Source: Roseiarcus sp963741405
Lineage (GTDB): Bacteria; Pseudomonadota; Alphaproteobacteria; Rhizobiales; Beijerinckiaceae
DNA: 64,000 bases
Direction of reading: 5' to 3'
NCBI GenBank assembly: GCA_963741405.1
Contig: CAVUHX010000017.1
Location: 1-64,000, forward strand
Shown piece after piece: positions 43,466 to 53,682 of the stretch. Made by a program: the position numbers and the translations under genes. How positions within the stretch are numbered: the stretch's first letter is position 1; each line of letters begins with the position of its first letter. The notes under the pieces were generated by a model. The model searched no databases. It worked only from the letters and a program-made list of their open reading frames with translations, and had not been told where the DNA came from.

Positions 43466-44766
43466 TGGGAGGTGACCGTCGTCGCAGGCTTCTTCAGCGA
43501 CTCGAGCTTGGCCCCGTGCAGCAGGCTGACCGCGGCCTGGAGCTGGGTGTCCTTATCCTTGTCCGGCGGCACGTAGGCGTCCGAGCCCTTTTCCTCTTCA
43601 GCCCCATTCTTGAGATGGCCGAATAGCGAGGCTTCGCCGAGGCTCGACACCTTGCCCTTGAGGTCGTCCGGAATGTTCTCGAGCACCGGGACGTCAGGCT
43701 CGATGCCCCTGGCCTGAATGGAGCGGCCCGACGGCGTGTAGTAACGCGCCGTCGTCAGTTTCAGCGCGCCATTGTCGCCGAGCGGCAGGATCGTCTGCAC
43801 CGAACCTTTCCCGAACGAGCGCGTGCCGATGAGCGTGGCGCGCTTGAGATCCTGCAGCGCGCCCGATACGATTTCCGAGGCCGAGGCCGAGCCGCCGTTG
43901 ATCAGCACGACGACGGGCTTATCCTGCGACAAATTCACGCCTGGACGCGCGCTGTAGCGCTGTTCCTGATCGGCGCTGCGGCCGCGCGTCGAGACGATTT
44001 CTCCGCTATCGACGAAGGCGTTGGTAATCTCGACCGCCTGGTTGAGCAGGCCACCGGGATTGTTGCGCAGATCGAGGATGTAGCCCTTGAGCTTCGCCGA
44101 CCCCGGCTCGCTCCGGAAATGGTCGAAGGCCTTGCGCACTCCATCATAGGCCTCCTGGTTGAACTGTGTGATTCGGATGTATCCGATGTCGCCACTCTCC
44201 AGGTGCGAGCGCACGGACTGCACGTGAATGATCTCGCGAACGATCGTGTATTCCTTGAGGTCCCTGTTGGCGCCGCGCTGTACAAGCAGCCGCACGCTCG
44301 ATTTCGCTGGCCCGCGCATCTTGTCGACCGCTTCCTTGAGCGTCAGTCCCTTGACCGGCGCGTCATCGATGCGGGTGACCAGATCGCCTGACATGAGGCC
44401 GGCCCGAGCGGCCGGGGTCTCGTCGATCGGGCTGACAACCTTGACTAGACCGTCCTCCATCATCACCTCTAGTCCCAAACCGCCGAATTCTTCGCCTTTC
44501 ATACTGGTCTGGAAATCCTGCAGGGCCTTCGGATCAAAATAGGTCGAGTGCGGATCGAGTGATGCCAGCATTCCGTCGATCGCACCCTTGACCAGTTTGT
44601 CGTCGTCTGGCTTCTCGGCGTAGTTATCGCGGACCTTGTTGAAAACGTCGGCAAATAGTGTCACGCCAGAGTTTGCCCCGGCGGCATGCAGTGCGCCTTC
44701 CGACGCGCCGGCCACCGCAATGCCGGAGACGATGCCCACCACAAGGTAGGAGAGGCCTTTCATCAT
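43462..44766 (-). CDS. ctpA: CtpA-type S41 carboxy-terminal processing protease (copy 1)
   Basis: 434 residues from MMKG at 44766. An N-terminal membrane anchor (LSYLVVGIVSGIAVAGAS) is followed by a PDZ domain (GLGLEVMMEDGLVKVVSPID) and the S41 core with Ser in GGSASASEIVSGALQD and Lys in TRSFGKGSVQT. These proteases trim periplasmic proteins, often murein hydrolases. It is the second of two adjacent paralogues, 37 bases after the other. Confidence 0.92.
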   Translation of the reverse strand: MMKGLSYLVVGIVSGIAVAGASEGALHAAGANSGVTLFADVFNKVRDNYAEKPDDDKLVKGAIDGMLASLDPHSTYFDPKALQDFQTSMKGEEFGGLGLEVMMEDGLVKVVSPIDETPAARAGLMSGDLVTRIDDAPVKGLTLKEAVDKMRGPAKSSVRLLVQRGANRDLKEYTIVREIIHVQSVRSHLESGDIGYIRITQFNQEAYDGVRKAFDHFRSEPGSAKLKGYILDLRNNPGGLLNQAVEITNAFVDSGEIVSTRGRSADQEQRYSARPGVNLSQDKPVVVLINGGSASASEIVSGALQDLKRATLIGTRSFGKGSVQTILPLGDNGALKLTTARYYTPSGRSIQARGIEPDVPVLENIPDDLKGKVSSLGEASLFGHLKNGAEEEKGSDAYVPPDKDKDTQLQAAVSLLHGAKLESLKKPATTVTSQ

Positions 44767-44803
44767 GGGATGCTGCTCATCGCTCGAAGTCGGTTCGCCA
44801 TGA

Positions 44804-46192
44804 TCAATTGGGCTTACTCGTATTGGACGGCGTGGACGCCGCGGGCGCATCGGACTTCGCCGAGTCGGTCTTGACTGAGTCCGCCTTCGCCGCCGTCGTC
44901 TCCGCAGGCTTAAGCCCATGCAGAAGGCTGACGGCGGCGGTCAGCTGCTTGTCGTCTTTCTCCTCTGGAGGAACATAGGCCTGGGAGGCGGACGTGTCCT
45001 CCTCGCCGTTGGCCAGATGCCCCTTCAGTGATGCCTCACCCTTCATGTCGTCTTTGCCCTTGAGATCGTCGGGGACGTCTTCGAGGACCTTGTAGTCCGG
45101 CTCAATACCCTTGGCCTGGATCGATCGGCCCGACGGCGTGTAGTAGCGGGCGGTGGTCAACCGAAGCGCGCCCTCCTGACCAAGCGGCATGATGGTCTGC
45201 ACCGAGCCCTTACCGAACGAGCGAGTGCCGATGAGCGTTGCCCGTTTATGATCCTGCAGCGCCCCCGCGACGATCTCGGAAGCGGACGCCGAGCCGCCGT
45301 TTATCAGGACAACAAGCGGCTTGCCCCCCGAGAGATCGCTGCCCGGTCGAGCGTCGAAGCGCTGAGTTTCGTCGGGTGTGCGTCCGCGGGTCGAGACGAT
45401 CTCACCGCGATCGATGAACGAATTGACCACGTCGATCGACTGATCCAGCAACCCGCCCGGATTGTTGCGCAGATCGAGGATGTAGCCCTTGAATTTATCG
45501 GCGGGAACTTCGCCCTTAAGCTTTTCCATCGCGGCCTTCAGGCCATCCGCAGTCTGCTCTGTGAACTGCGTGACGCGAATGTAGCCGATGTCTCCGTCTT
45601 CGACGTGCGAGCGAACCGACTGGACCCTGATGAGATCCCGGACAATAGTGAAGTCCTTGATCTCCTTCTTCGGTCCGCGGACGACTTTCAGCTTGACCGG
45701 GGAGTTGATCGCACCGCGCATCTTCTCCACCGCCTGGTCGAGCGTCAGACCCTGGGTCGGCGTATCGTCGATGGCCGTGATGACGTCGCCGGACAGGACG
45801 CCCGCCTTGGCCGCCGGAGTGTCGTCGATTGGCGTTACGACTTTAATGAGTCCGTCCTCCTGGGTCACCTCGATGCCGAGGCCCCCGAACTCGCCCTTTG
45901 TTTGAACCTGCATGTCCTTGAACGCCTTGGCGTCCATGTAGCTGGAATGCGGATCGAGCGAGGTGAGCATGCCGTTGATGGCCGCTTCGATCAGCTTCGC
46001 CTCATCTGGCTTCTCTACGTAGTCGTTGCGAATCTTGTCGAACACGTCGCCAAACAGATTGAGCTGGCGATAGGTATCAGCCGCGGCCGCGTAGGCCGCT
46101 GGGCTGACGTACGAGAGCGCCTGCGGCGCAACGATGGTCGCTGCGGCTCCCAAAACGACGCCCAATCCCAGGTACCCTGCTTTCCGATTCAT
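44804..46192 (-). CDS. ctpA: CtpA-type S41 carboxy-terminal processing protease (copy 2)
   Basis: 462 residues from the ATG at 46192, overlapping the envC stop by four bases. Signal/anchor AGYLGLGVVLGAAATIVAP, PDZ GGLGIEVTQEDGLIKVVTP, Ser in GGSASASEIVAGALQD and Lys in GTRSFGKGSVQT. It is highly similar to copy 1 except for the ends; the Ser/Lys/Thr-rich tail (TAAKADSVKTDSAKSDAPAA) is unique. Both copies keep their catalytic residues. Confidence 0.93.
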   Translation of the reverse strand: MNRKAGYLGLGVVLGAAATIVAPQALSYVSPAAYAAAADTYRQLNLFGDVFDKIRNDYVEKPDEAKLIEAAINGMLTSLDPHSSYMDAKAFKDMQVQTKGEFGGLGIEVTQEDGLIKVVTPIDDTPAAKAGVLSGDVITAIDDTPTQGLTLDQAVEKMRGAINSPVKLKVVRGPKKEIKDFTIVRDLIRVQSVRSHVEDGDIGYIRVTQFTEQTADGLKAAMEKLKGEVPADKFKGYILDLRNNPGGLLDQSIDVVNSFIDRGEIVSTRGRTPDETQRFDARPGSDLSGGKPLVVLINGGSASASEIVAGALQDHKRATLIGTRSFGKGSVQTIMPLGQEGALRLTTARYYTPSGRSIQAKGIEPDYKVLEDVPDDLKGKDDMKGEASLKGHLANGEEDTSASQAYVPPEEKDDKQLTAAVSLLHGLKPAETTAAKADSVKTDSAKSDAPAASTPSNTSKPN

Positions 46193-47529
46193 CCGCGCGC
46201 CTTCTCGATGTCTGACTTCGCCCACCACGGCCCCGGATCGATCGCCGTTCCGTCTTTCCTCAGTTCGATATAGAGAACCGGCTGCACGGCGCCAACCGCG
46301 GCCGCCGCCGCCATCCGGGTGGTTCGCTCGCCCATCGCGCCAACGGGTTCTCCGGCAAGAACAAACTGACCCGGCGACACGTTAGTGCGATCCATGCCCG
46401 CTAGAAGAAGATAATATCCTCCGCCGGCGTTGATGATCAAGAGTTGTCCATACGTCCTGTAGGGGCCCGAAAACAGAATCGAACCGTCAATGGGCGCGGA
46501 CACGATGGCGCCAGCCAAGGTTTCGATCGAGACGCCGCGCTCAATTCCTCCGAAGCCGTCGGGAGACCCGAAAGTCCTCAGGATTGTACCCGCTGCTGGC
46601 AGTGGAAGACTCCCTTTAGCATCGACGAAAGCAATTTCCGGTTCGAGGCGCGCTGGCCGAGCCGCGCCGGCGCTCTCGGCCTTCGCTTCTATCTCTTTCG
46701 CTTTTTGCTCGTCGGCGGCGCGCATCGCGTTCGCGGCGGTTTTCCGTTGGGTCTCCTCGGCGTCGAGCCTCGCAATCAGGTCCTTGAGTGTGGAGGCCAG
46801 CGCGGCCAAGTCTGCGGCGCGCTTCTGCTGCGACGCGAGCGCCTCCTGCGCGGATGACAGCGATTGCTGGCGCGCCTCGAGGAGCTCGGCGAGGCGCGCC
46901 TTTTCGACCGCCATCGAAGAGGCGTTTCGCGCAAGTTCGGCACGCTCGTGTGCAATCAATTCCCTTGTCTTCGACAGGTCATCGACTTCGCGGCGAAGCC
47001 CTTCGGCCTGCCCCTTCAGATCCGGGACGAGCGAACTCAGGATCATCGCCGCCCGCACAGCCTCCGCCATGTCGCCCGGTTTGATCAGGATCGCTGGAGG
47101 CGGATTGGCTCCCATGCGCTGAAGGGCGGCGAGAACCTCGACAATTGCCGCCCGACGGGCCTGGAGAGACACAGAAATCGATTCAGCCCGTGCGTTCAAA
47201 CTCGCCAGTCGATCGTCCGCCGCGGCGATACCGCGCTCGGCGTCCTGTATCTTCGCAGTGGTCGCGATGAGCGCCGTCGAGAGGCGCGCCCGATCAGCTC
47301 GGATTGATTCAATATCGGAATCGATTGCGCGTCGTTGCTCATCGGACGCTCGCATTGTGTCCTCGACACCACGCAGCTCGACTGCCCTATCCGCCTTCTG
47401 CCGCTCGGCTGCGGGGGAGGGCGAGACCATAGCCGGGTCGGCGACCGGCGTCAGCGGCCAAGCGAGAGCCATGCTGAACGCGGCGACGCTGAGCCCAAAT
47501 CGAATCTCTCCGCGTGGCGTCATCTCCAT
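46189..47529 (-). CDS. EnvC-like murein hydrolase activator (degenerate M23)
   Basis: About 446 residues if started at 47529; longer starts at 47575 or beyond are possible. A signal peptide (LSVAAFSMALAWPLTPVA) is followed by a long coiled coil (KADRAVELRGVEDTMRASDE ... SLSSAQEALASQQKRAADLA) and a C-terminal LytM domain (GTILRTFGSPDGFGGIERGV ... YLLLAGMDRTNVSPGQFVLA). The HxH metal motif of active M23 enzymes is not evident (LLLAGM), so it is likely an amidase activator. It is in the classic envC-ctpA order. Confidence 0.88.
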   Translation of the reverse strand: MEMTPRGEIRFGLSVAAFSMALAWPLTPVADPAMVSPSPAAERQKADRAVELRGVEDTMRASDEQRRAIDSDIESIRADRARLSTALIATTAKIQDAERGIAAADDRLASLNARAESISVSLQARRAAIVEVLAALQRMGANPPPAILIKPGDMAEAVRAAMILSSLVPDLKGQAEGLRREVDDLSKTRELIAHERAELARNASSMAVEKARLAELLEARQQSLSSAQEALASQQKRAADLAALASTLKDLIARLDAEETQRKTAANAMRAADEQKAKEIEAKAESAGAARPARLEPEIAFVDAKGSLPLPAAGTILRTFGSPDGFGGIERGVSIETLAGAIVSAPIDGSILFSGPYRTYGQLLIINAGGGYYLLLAGMDRTNVSPGQFVLAGEPVGAMGERTTRMAAAAAVGAVQPVLYIELRKDGTAIDPGPWWAKSDIEKARG

Positions 47530-47570
47530 TCCGCGTCCCAAATCATCAAATCTAGCCGGAATCGCGGCGG

Positions 47571-48053
47571 TCATCGGCGATGGTACGGATGACCGGAAAG
47601 TATTGATATGGCACGGTAGAGTTGTTCGCCTGCCATGATCCGCACAAGTTGATGTGGCCAAGTCACGGCTCCGAAGCTGACGACCCGGGCCGCCTTCGCG
47701 CGCAGCGCGGCCGAAAGCCCATCCGGACCACCGATTACAACAGCGTAAGCGGGTTGCGTTGCATCACGAGCCCGACCGATCTCCGCTGCCCATCCATCGC
47801 TTGTCAGTGAATCTCCCCGCTCGTCGAGAGCCATGACGACAGCGCCCGACGGCGTCGCGGCGACGATCGCGGCCGCTTCCTCCTCGCGCCGCTCCTCCGG
47901 GCGGCGCGAGCGAGATTCAGCAACTTCACGCAAGTCGACGCCCGAAATGCCTACGCCACGTGCGCTTTCCTTCAACCGCTTAAGGTAACGCCCGAAAATC
48001 TCCCGCTCCGGCCCTGCCTTGAGACGACCGACGCAAATCAGCACGATGCGCAC
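47571..48053 (-). CDS. rlmH: RlmH, 23S rRNA pseudouridine-1915 N3-methyltransferase
   Basis: 160 residues from a GTG at 48053 (VRIVLICVGRLKAGPERE). The SPOUT-fold motifs VVIGGPDGLS and the C-terminal HQLVRIMAGEQLYRAISI followed by LSGHPYHR are exact family signatures. It lies 22 bases after rsfS, the usual pair. Confidence 0.95.
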   Translation of the reverse strand: MRIVLICVGRLKAGPEREIFGRYLKRLKESARGVGISGVDLREVAESRSRRPEERREEEAAAIVAATPSGAVVMALDERGDSLTSDGWAAEIGRARDATQPAYAVVIGGPDGLSAALRAKAARVVSFGAVTWPHQLVRIMAGEQLYRAISILSGHPYHRR

Positions 48054-48075
48054 CGCCCTAGTTCGCTTTCCGGCT

Positions 48076-48435
48076 TTAAATCTTCCGGTCTTCCCCGGGC
48101 CTGTCGGCGCTCCACATCTTCTCAAGGTTATAGAACTGGCGAACGTCAGGCCGAAAGATGTGTACGATGGCGTCCCGAGCATCGAGCAAGACCCAGTCGC
48201 ACAAGGGCAATCCTTCCACCTTTGGCGCGGGAAAGCCAGCGTTGCGACACGCTTTCACGACGCGATCGGCGATGGCGCCGACATGTGTGCTCGACCTTCC
48301 AGAGGCGATGATCATGCGATCGGCTAGGGTCGTCTTACCCGCGACTTCGATCGTGACGATGCCTTCCGCCTTCGCGTCTTCGAGGCTTTCGACAATGATC
48401 CTGGAAAGCAAGTCGATGGAAGGGCCGTCGACCAA
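48076..48435 (-). CDS. rsfS: RsfS, ribosomal silencing factor
   Basis: 119 residues. SLEDAKAEGIVTIEVAGKT, ADRMIIASGRSSTHVGAIAD and DWVLLDARDAIVHIFRPDVR are typical. It binds L14 and blocks subunit joining in starvation. The start at 48435 is the first in frame. It is followed by rlmH. Confidence 0.95.
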   Translation of the reverse strand: MVDGPSIDLLSRIIVESLEDAKAEGIVTIEVAGKTTLADRMIIASGRSSTHVGAIADRVVKACRNAGFPAPKVEGLPLCDWVLLDARDAIVHIFRPDVRQFYNLEKMWSADRPGEDRKI

Positions 48436-48553
48436 AGCTTTGCGGCCAACCTGCGACGCAGCATTACGAGGCGTGGGTGTCAGCGTCGCGTTCCTCTCGA
48501 CCGAGCCGATTCGACCCGGCTGAGAGTGAAGATGAGGCGCCTGCGACCGCTTT

Positions 48554-49570
48554 TCAAGCCTCCTTCGGCGATGACATGGTCAGCACAATCTTTCCGATAT
48601 GGGCGTCGTTTTCCAATCGCGCGTGCGCCCGAGCGGCTTCGGAGAGAGGGAACACCGAGTCGATTATCGGCCTGCAGCGCCCGGCGGTGATAAGCGGCCA
48701 GACCTTTGTCAATAGAGCGTCAGCAATGACCGCCTTTTCCGCCGGAGAACGCGTGCGAAGCGTGGAGCCAGTGTGAATAAGGCGCTTCTGCATGATTGGC
48801 CGCAGGTCGATAGTCGCCTTCTGGCCTTGCATAAACGCGATCTGCACGATGCGCCCGTTTACCGCAGCGGCTGCATAATTGCGGTCGACATAGTCGCCTC
48901 CGACCATGTCAAGAATAACGTTGGCTCCGCGGCCATTTGTCGCAGCGAGCGTCCGCGCGACGAAATCGTCGACGCGATAGTTGATTCCAAGATCAGCCCC
49001 GAGCCGCTCGCACTCGCGTGCTTTTTGGTCGGAACCGGCCGTCGCGATCACCTCGGCTCCGAAAGCCTTGGCGAGTTGAATTGCCGTCGTTCCAATCCCC
49101 GACGTGCCCCCGTGGAGAAGCAGAGTCTCTCCGGGCGTCAGGGCGCCGCGCTCGAAGACGTTTGTCCAGACTGTAAAATAGGTTTCTGGAATGGCCGCGG
49201 CCTCGGCTGCGGTCAGCCCGGGGGGGACAGCCAGCGCATTCGTCTCATGTGCGACGCAATAGTCGGCGTAACCACCCCCGGGGACAAGCGCGGTTACCCG
49301 CGCTCCCTCCGCGTGACGGGTTGCCCCGGGGCCTCGCGCGACCACCACGCCTGCCGCCTCGAGTCCGAGTACGTCGCTCGCGCCGGGTGGCGGCGGATAG
49401 TGGCCCATGCGTTGGAGGGCGTCCGGCCGGTTGACCCCTGCCGCCTCGACCGCGATCAAGATCTCGCCTTCGGCCGGAACCGGACGCGGCCGCATCTCGA
49501 TTTCCAGCACGTCTGGTCCGCCTCGTCGCCTTGCGACGACGGCGCGCATGGTCCCGGTCCGACTGTTCAT
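48554..49570 (-). CDS. Zinc-free quinone oxidoreductase-like (QOR) protein
   Basis: 338 residues. N-terminal medium-chain dehydrogenase fold (EAAGVNRPDALQRMGHYPPP), NADP motif HGGTSGIGTTAIQLAKAFGA, closing HARLENDAHIGKIVL. The structural zinc cysteines are absent, as expected for PIG3/QOR types that reduce quinones with one-electron chemistry. It is the last intact gene before the mobile island; its start is 203 bases from the intron fragment. Confidence 0.9.
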   Translation of the reverse strand: MNSRTGTMRAVVARRRGGPDVLEIEMRPRPVPAEGEILIAVEAAGVNRPDALQRMGHYPPPPGASDVLGLEAAGVVVARGPGATRHAEGARVTALVPGGGYADYCVAHETNALAVPPGLTAAEAAAIPETYFTVWTNVFERGALTPGETLLLHGGTSGIGTTAIQLAKAFGAEVIATAGSDQKARECERLGADLGINYRVDDFVARTLAATNGRGANVILDMVGGDYVDRNYAAAAVNGRIVQIAFMQGQKATIDLRPIMQKRLIHTGSTLRTRSPAEKAVIADALLTKVWPLITAGRCRPIIDSVFPLSEAARAHARLENDAHIGKIVLTMSSPKEA

Positions 49571-49773
49571 TTGCTGCTTTCCTATATCTGGCTCGGCGAA
49601 CGATCGGGAGACTTACAACCCGAAATGCTCGCCAGCGCCGTCACGCCGTCCTGGGGCGGGGCGGCCCTCAGGCGACGCCCAAAAATCATTGCTCCACGTT
49701 CGGACGTCTGGGCGAGATGCTGTAGTTCCATTCTGGATGGAAGGAAAGCGATTCGGACACCGAACGCGGCTCG

Positions 49774-50369
49774 ATGCCCACGTGGGTCAACTATGCCGAT
49801 GACCTCGTCATCTGCTGCCGACCCGGCAACGGGCCGGCAGCACTGGCGACGATGCGGGGGTTGATGACGCGGCTTGGGCTAACGGTGAACGAGACCAAGA
49901 CCCGATTGGTGCGTCTACCCGAGGAGAACTTCGACTTCCTCGGCTATACCATCGGTCGGTTCTACGGCAAGGACGGGGCGCCTTACATCGGCACGCGCCC
50001 GTCCCGGAAAGCCGTTCGGCGCTTGCTCCAACGGGTTCACGACGCGACGACGCCGTACAAACATGCCGAAAGCCCAAAATTGCGGGTGGCCGCTATCAGT
50101 CGGCTGCTCCGGGGATGGGCTGCGTACTTCAACCAAGGGCCGGTTCTGCCGACCTACAAAGTCGTGCGTTGGTATGTGCAACGGCGTCTTCAACGTTGGT
50201 TGGTGAGACGAAGTGGACAAGCGGGCACTGGATACCGCCAATATCCGGACGAGTATCTCTACGAGACGCTCGGCCTGTATGCCTTGCCATTGCGTCGCGC
50301 TGACTTGCCGAGCGCGAAGGCTTGATGACGCGGGTGAAAGCCGGATGCGGGCGATCTGCATGTCCGGTT
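49774..50369 (+). mobile_element. Group II intron A: 3' remnant with truncated reverse transcriptase and domain V
   Basis: The open frame 49774-50325 begins at the catalytic YADDLVI and carries the thumb and maturase parts of an LtrA-type protein (LGLTVNETKTRLV, GYTIGRFYG, RVAAISRLLRGWAAYFNQG, YVQRRLQRWLVRR). The N-terminal fingers are lost. Thirteen bases later the RNA domain V is seen at 50339-50369 (GCCGGATGCGGGCGATCTGC and then ATGTCCGGTT). The left end abuts unrelated sequence after 49571-49773, which holds nothing recognisable. Immobile on its own. Confidence 0.85.
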
Positions 50370-52493
50370 GTGTGTCCAGCGAAGGCTGGCGTGTTCAGCA
50401 GGGGATAGACCTGCCGGGGCAAGAGTCAGAGGCCCCGTAGTTTGGATAGCAGAGGCGAAGGAAACCGAAACTCTGAAGCCTATCGACAAGGTCTCCCTAT
50501 CGGGGAGATCCACGAGTCACCGGGCCGTAACAAAAATGAACGCGATGTGGCCTCGAAAATGAGTAGTCCCGAGGGCCGAGTCTTCAACCGGAGGGCGAAG
50601 GCAGCATGAATGGTCGAAGTCTGACTGACACGACTATTCACCTCGGCGGGGTGGAAGCGGCAGCACGGTGACAAGGACATGCCGAGCAACTGGAGAAACC
50701 CTACTCGTCCCGGCGCGAAATCGCCGGAGCAGGGTAGATCGTATAACCGGCGAACCCGGGAAATCGGTTGACGACGAGAGGGTGGCGGACGGGTCCGTAT
50801 TAGCGATGAACCGGAGCAACGTCCGGGGAGCGAAGGGGCCCTGCCATTTGTAACAACTCCGACCAAGGGAAGGCGCGGACGGGATGACAAAGACGTCCAT
50901 CGAATTGCAGGACCTGAGGCGGAGGATATACGTCAAGGCGAAGGCTGAACCGTCTTGGCGTTTCTGGGGACTCTACGACCACGTCTGCAAATTGGAGACT
51001 CTGCGAGAAGCGTATGAGGCGGCCAAAAAGAACGACGGCGTCCCGGGGATCGACGGGATGACTTTCGAGGCCATCGAAGCGCAAGGCGCAGAGGCTTTCC
51101 TGGAGCAGATACGGGGCGAACTGGTTGGGCGTATCTACGCGCCTCTTCCGGCGCGGCGGCAGGAGATACCGAAGGACGGGGGCAAAGTCCGCGTCCTTTC
51201 AATTCCGGCCATTCGCGATCGGGTGGTGCAAGGGGCGCTCAAACTGGTTTTAGAGCCCATCTTCGAGGCGGATTTCCAACCGGGGTCGTTTGGATACCGT
51301 CCCAAGCGGACAGCGCATGAAGCTATACAGCGCGTGGCTCAAGCCATCGTCCAAAGGAAGACGCGAGTTCTCGACTTCGATCTGCGCAGCTACTTCGACA
51401 ATGTCCGGCACGACCGGTTGTTGGAAAAGGTGGCCAAGCGGGTGGAGGACGCGGACATCATGCATCTCCTGAGGGTCATTCTCAGGGCTTCGGGCAGAAG
51501 GGGCGTTCCTCAAGGCGGAGTGATCTCCCCGCTGCTCAGCAATCTCTACCTCAATGAGGTCGACCGAATGCTGGAGCGGGCCAAGGAGGTCACTCGCCAA
51601 GGCAAGTACACCGACATCGAATATGCGAGATTTGCTGACGATCTGGTGATCTTGATCGACGCCTTCGCGCGACATGACTGGCTGATTGGGGCCGTGGAAC
51701 GACGGCTGCGGGAGGAGTTCGACAAACTGCAAGTCGAGATCAATGATGAGAAGAGCAGCATCGTGGATCTTAGCCGAGGCGAGAGCTTCGGCTTCTTAGG
51801 CTTCGATTTCCGCTATCTCCGCGGTCTAAGCGGGAAGTGGAGGCCGCACTACACGCCCAAGCTCAAAAAGCGGACGGCGCTCGTGCGAGGGCTCAAAGAG
51901 GTGTTCCGTCGCCATCAATCGCAACCGGTAGAACGGGTGATCAGCTTGATCAATCCGGTTCTCCGAGGGTGGGTCAACTACTTCGCCGTGGGGCACTCTA
52001 GCGAGTGCTTCAGCTTCATCAAGGACTGGGCAGAAAAGAAGGTCAGGCGTCATCTGGCGCATGCACGGAAACGACGAGGCTTCGGTTGGAAGCGGTGGAA
52101 TAGGCGTTGGCTCTACGACACGCTGGGGCTGTTCGACAGCTATCGCGTGAAGCGACCCGCGCCGAAAGTCGTCCCAGCAGGATAGGTCCCATAAACCTCG
52201 ACGCGAAGCAGATGGGGGAGCGCAGTGCGGGAAATCCGCAAGCTGCGTTCGACGTGGCGGGGACAGGAGACGTGGTACGGTCGAGATACTGAGACACTCG
52301 CAGACGAAAGAGCGAGCCAACAGGAAACTCAAACTTCGACCTAAACCGGCGCGCCTGTCCTCGACCCTACTGACGAGCGGCGACTGGAAACGGAGCCATG
52401 GCCCTAACCTGAGGCACCGGCAAACAGCGAAAGCTGCCGGACAACGGCCACTCCTCGGGACCTACCGCTACCGCGCCAGTCGTCAACTCTACT
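50370..52493 (+). mobile_element. Group II intron B: nearly complete element
   Basis: The region 50370-50883 is structured, non-coding and lies where intron domains I-III belong (for example ATGAGTAGTCCCGAGGGCCG followed by AGTCTTCAACCGG). It is followed by an intact RT and about 300 bases ending CAACTCTACT at 52493, a usual intron 3' end. A GAAA-capped hairpin (52417-52440) near this end may be domain V/VI. The 3' junction falls exactly inside a transposase gene. I cannot place the 5' end with confidence, because it merges with intron A. Confidence 0.6.
50884..52185 (+). CDS. ltrA: Group II intron reverse transcriptase/maturase, intact
   Basis: 433 residues. Fingers and palm: PGIDGMTFEAIE, LDFDLRSYFDNVRHDRLLEK, GGVISPLLSNLYLNEVDRML and the catalytic YARFADDLVIL. 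The maturase region has LINPVLRGWVNYFAVGHSS. No HNH endonuclease domain is visible after residue 430, so mobility would rely on ssDNA at forks. All motifs are intact, so the protein may be active. Confidence 0.93.
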   Translation: MTKTSIELQDLRRRIYVKAKAEPSWRFWGLYDHVCKLETLREAYEAAKKNDGVPGIDGMTFEAIEAQGAEAFLEQIRGELVGRIYAPLPARRQEIPKDGGKVRVLSIPAIRDRVVQGALKLVLEPIFEADFQPGSFGYRPKRTAHEAIQRVAQAIVQRKTRVLDFDLRSYFDNVRHDRLLEKVAKRVEDADIMHLLRVILRASGRRGVPQGGVISPLLSNLYLNEVDRMLERAKEVTRQGKYTDIEYARFADDLVILIDAFARHDWLIGAVERRLREEFDKLQVEINDEKSSIVDLSRGESFGFLGFDFRYLRGLSGKWRPHYTPKLKKRTALVRGLKEVFRRHQSQPVERVISLINPVLRGWVNYFAVGHSSECFSFIKDWAEKKVRRHLAHARKRRGFGWKRWNRRWLYDTLGLFDSYRVKRPAPKVVPAG

Positions 52494-53435
52494 CGAGGTC
52501 CCCGGTGGATAATGGCAGACCTGGATGATCAGGCCGGTCTCGTCGGCGAGTTGTTGCAGCGCCACCTTCCATAGCCGTAGGCGCGAGCCGTTGGAGCCTC
52601 CGCCATCGGCGGTGATCATGAGACGCGTCATTGAGGGATAACGCTCCCGGCCCATCCGATCGAGCCAAAGGCGAACGCCATTTACGGCGAATTGCCCGGT
52701 ATCGTGGTCGATTCCGAGGCTGACGTAGCCGAGGTTGGCGCCGATGTCGTAGATTCCGTAGGGGACGAACTTGCCCAGTTCCTTGTCCTCGAAATCGTGG
52801 GTGTTGACCTCGATCGGTTGGCCTTGCGGCCCATAGTCGCTGCCGCCGTTCTTGAATTCGCCGAGCAATTCCTTCTTCTTCGCGTCGATCGATATCACCG
52901 GCTGATCGGCCGCCTGAAACGCCTCGGCCTTGGCGTTGATATATTCGAACTGAGCGTCGCGATCGGGATGTTTGCCGCCTTCCTTGGTCTTGCGGTTGAA
53001 ATGGCGGCAATATTTCAGCTCTTCCAAGAGTTTGGGAATGGTCGAGGAGCTCACCTTGTGACCCATCGCCCGAAGCGCCCTCGCCAGCTTGTCGTGGCTC
53101 TTGGAGACCCATCGCAACGGCCGCATCGGATCGCCCATCGTCGCGGGCTCGAGCAATCGTTGCAAGTCCTCCAGAAGCGTCGGGTCCCTCGTCGTCAACC
53201 GAGGGCTGCCCCCGCCCTTGCGACGCACCTTCCCGGTCAGAGAGCCGGGGTCCCGCAGGTCCTTCAGACCGCGTCCGATCGTGCTTCGGGCGACCTTCGT
53301 CGCACGCGCGGCGGCCGCGATCCCGCCGTAGGCGGCCGCCTTCGCCTCCGCCGCGGCGCTCAACCGTCGGCCTCGCTCGTCAAGCGAGGAACGAAGCGCT
53401 TCAAATCGGATACGGAGGGGCAATTCATCTACCAT
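52494..53435 (-). mobile_element. ISAzo13-type transposase gene, 3' part replaced by group II intron B
   Basis: From the ATG at 53435: MVDELPLRIRFEALRSSLDE, GGIAAAARATKVARSTIGRG (HTH), WVSKSHDKLARAL, ISIDAKKKELLGEFKNGG (catalytic Asp), GIDHDTGQFAVNGVRLWLD, ITADGGGSNGSRLRLWK. It follows the family up to HYPPGTS, where the usual ending (KWNKIEHR...) should follow. Instead, at 52493/52494 it runs into the intron end. The missing C-terminal part is not found in the window. Confidence 0.85.
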
Positions 53436-53682
53436 TACTACAAAATTGGTATCTCCTTCACACCCGTTAAGCTGATTTCTTTGTCCTGGCGTGACCGACA
53501 ATCGAACTGTAAGGCGCGGGTCGACCGCAATCGCCTGCTTGGCTGAGCCTGTGGAACAGCAACCCGCGAGCATTTGAGCGTCGCCGGTTGAACCGAAAAG
53601 TGAATTCGTCGAGATATATCGGGATTCCGCGTCCATCCGAAAATCGTTTGACCGAATCAGCGGGATCGATTCCAGTCGCCTG

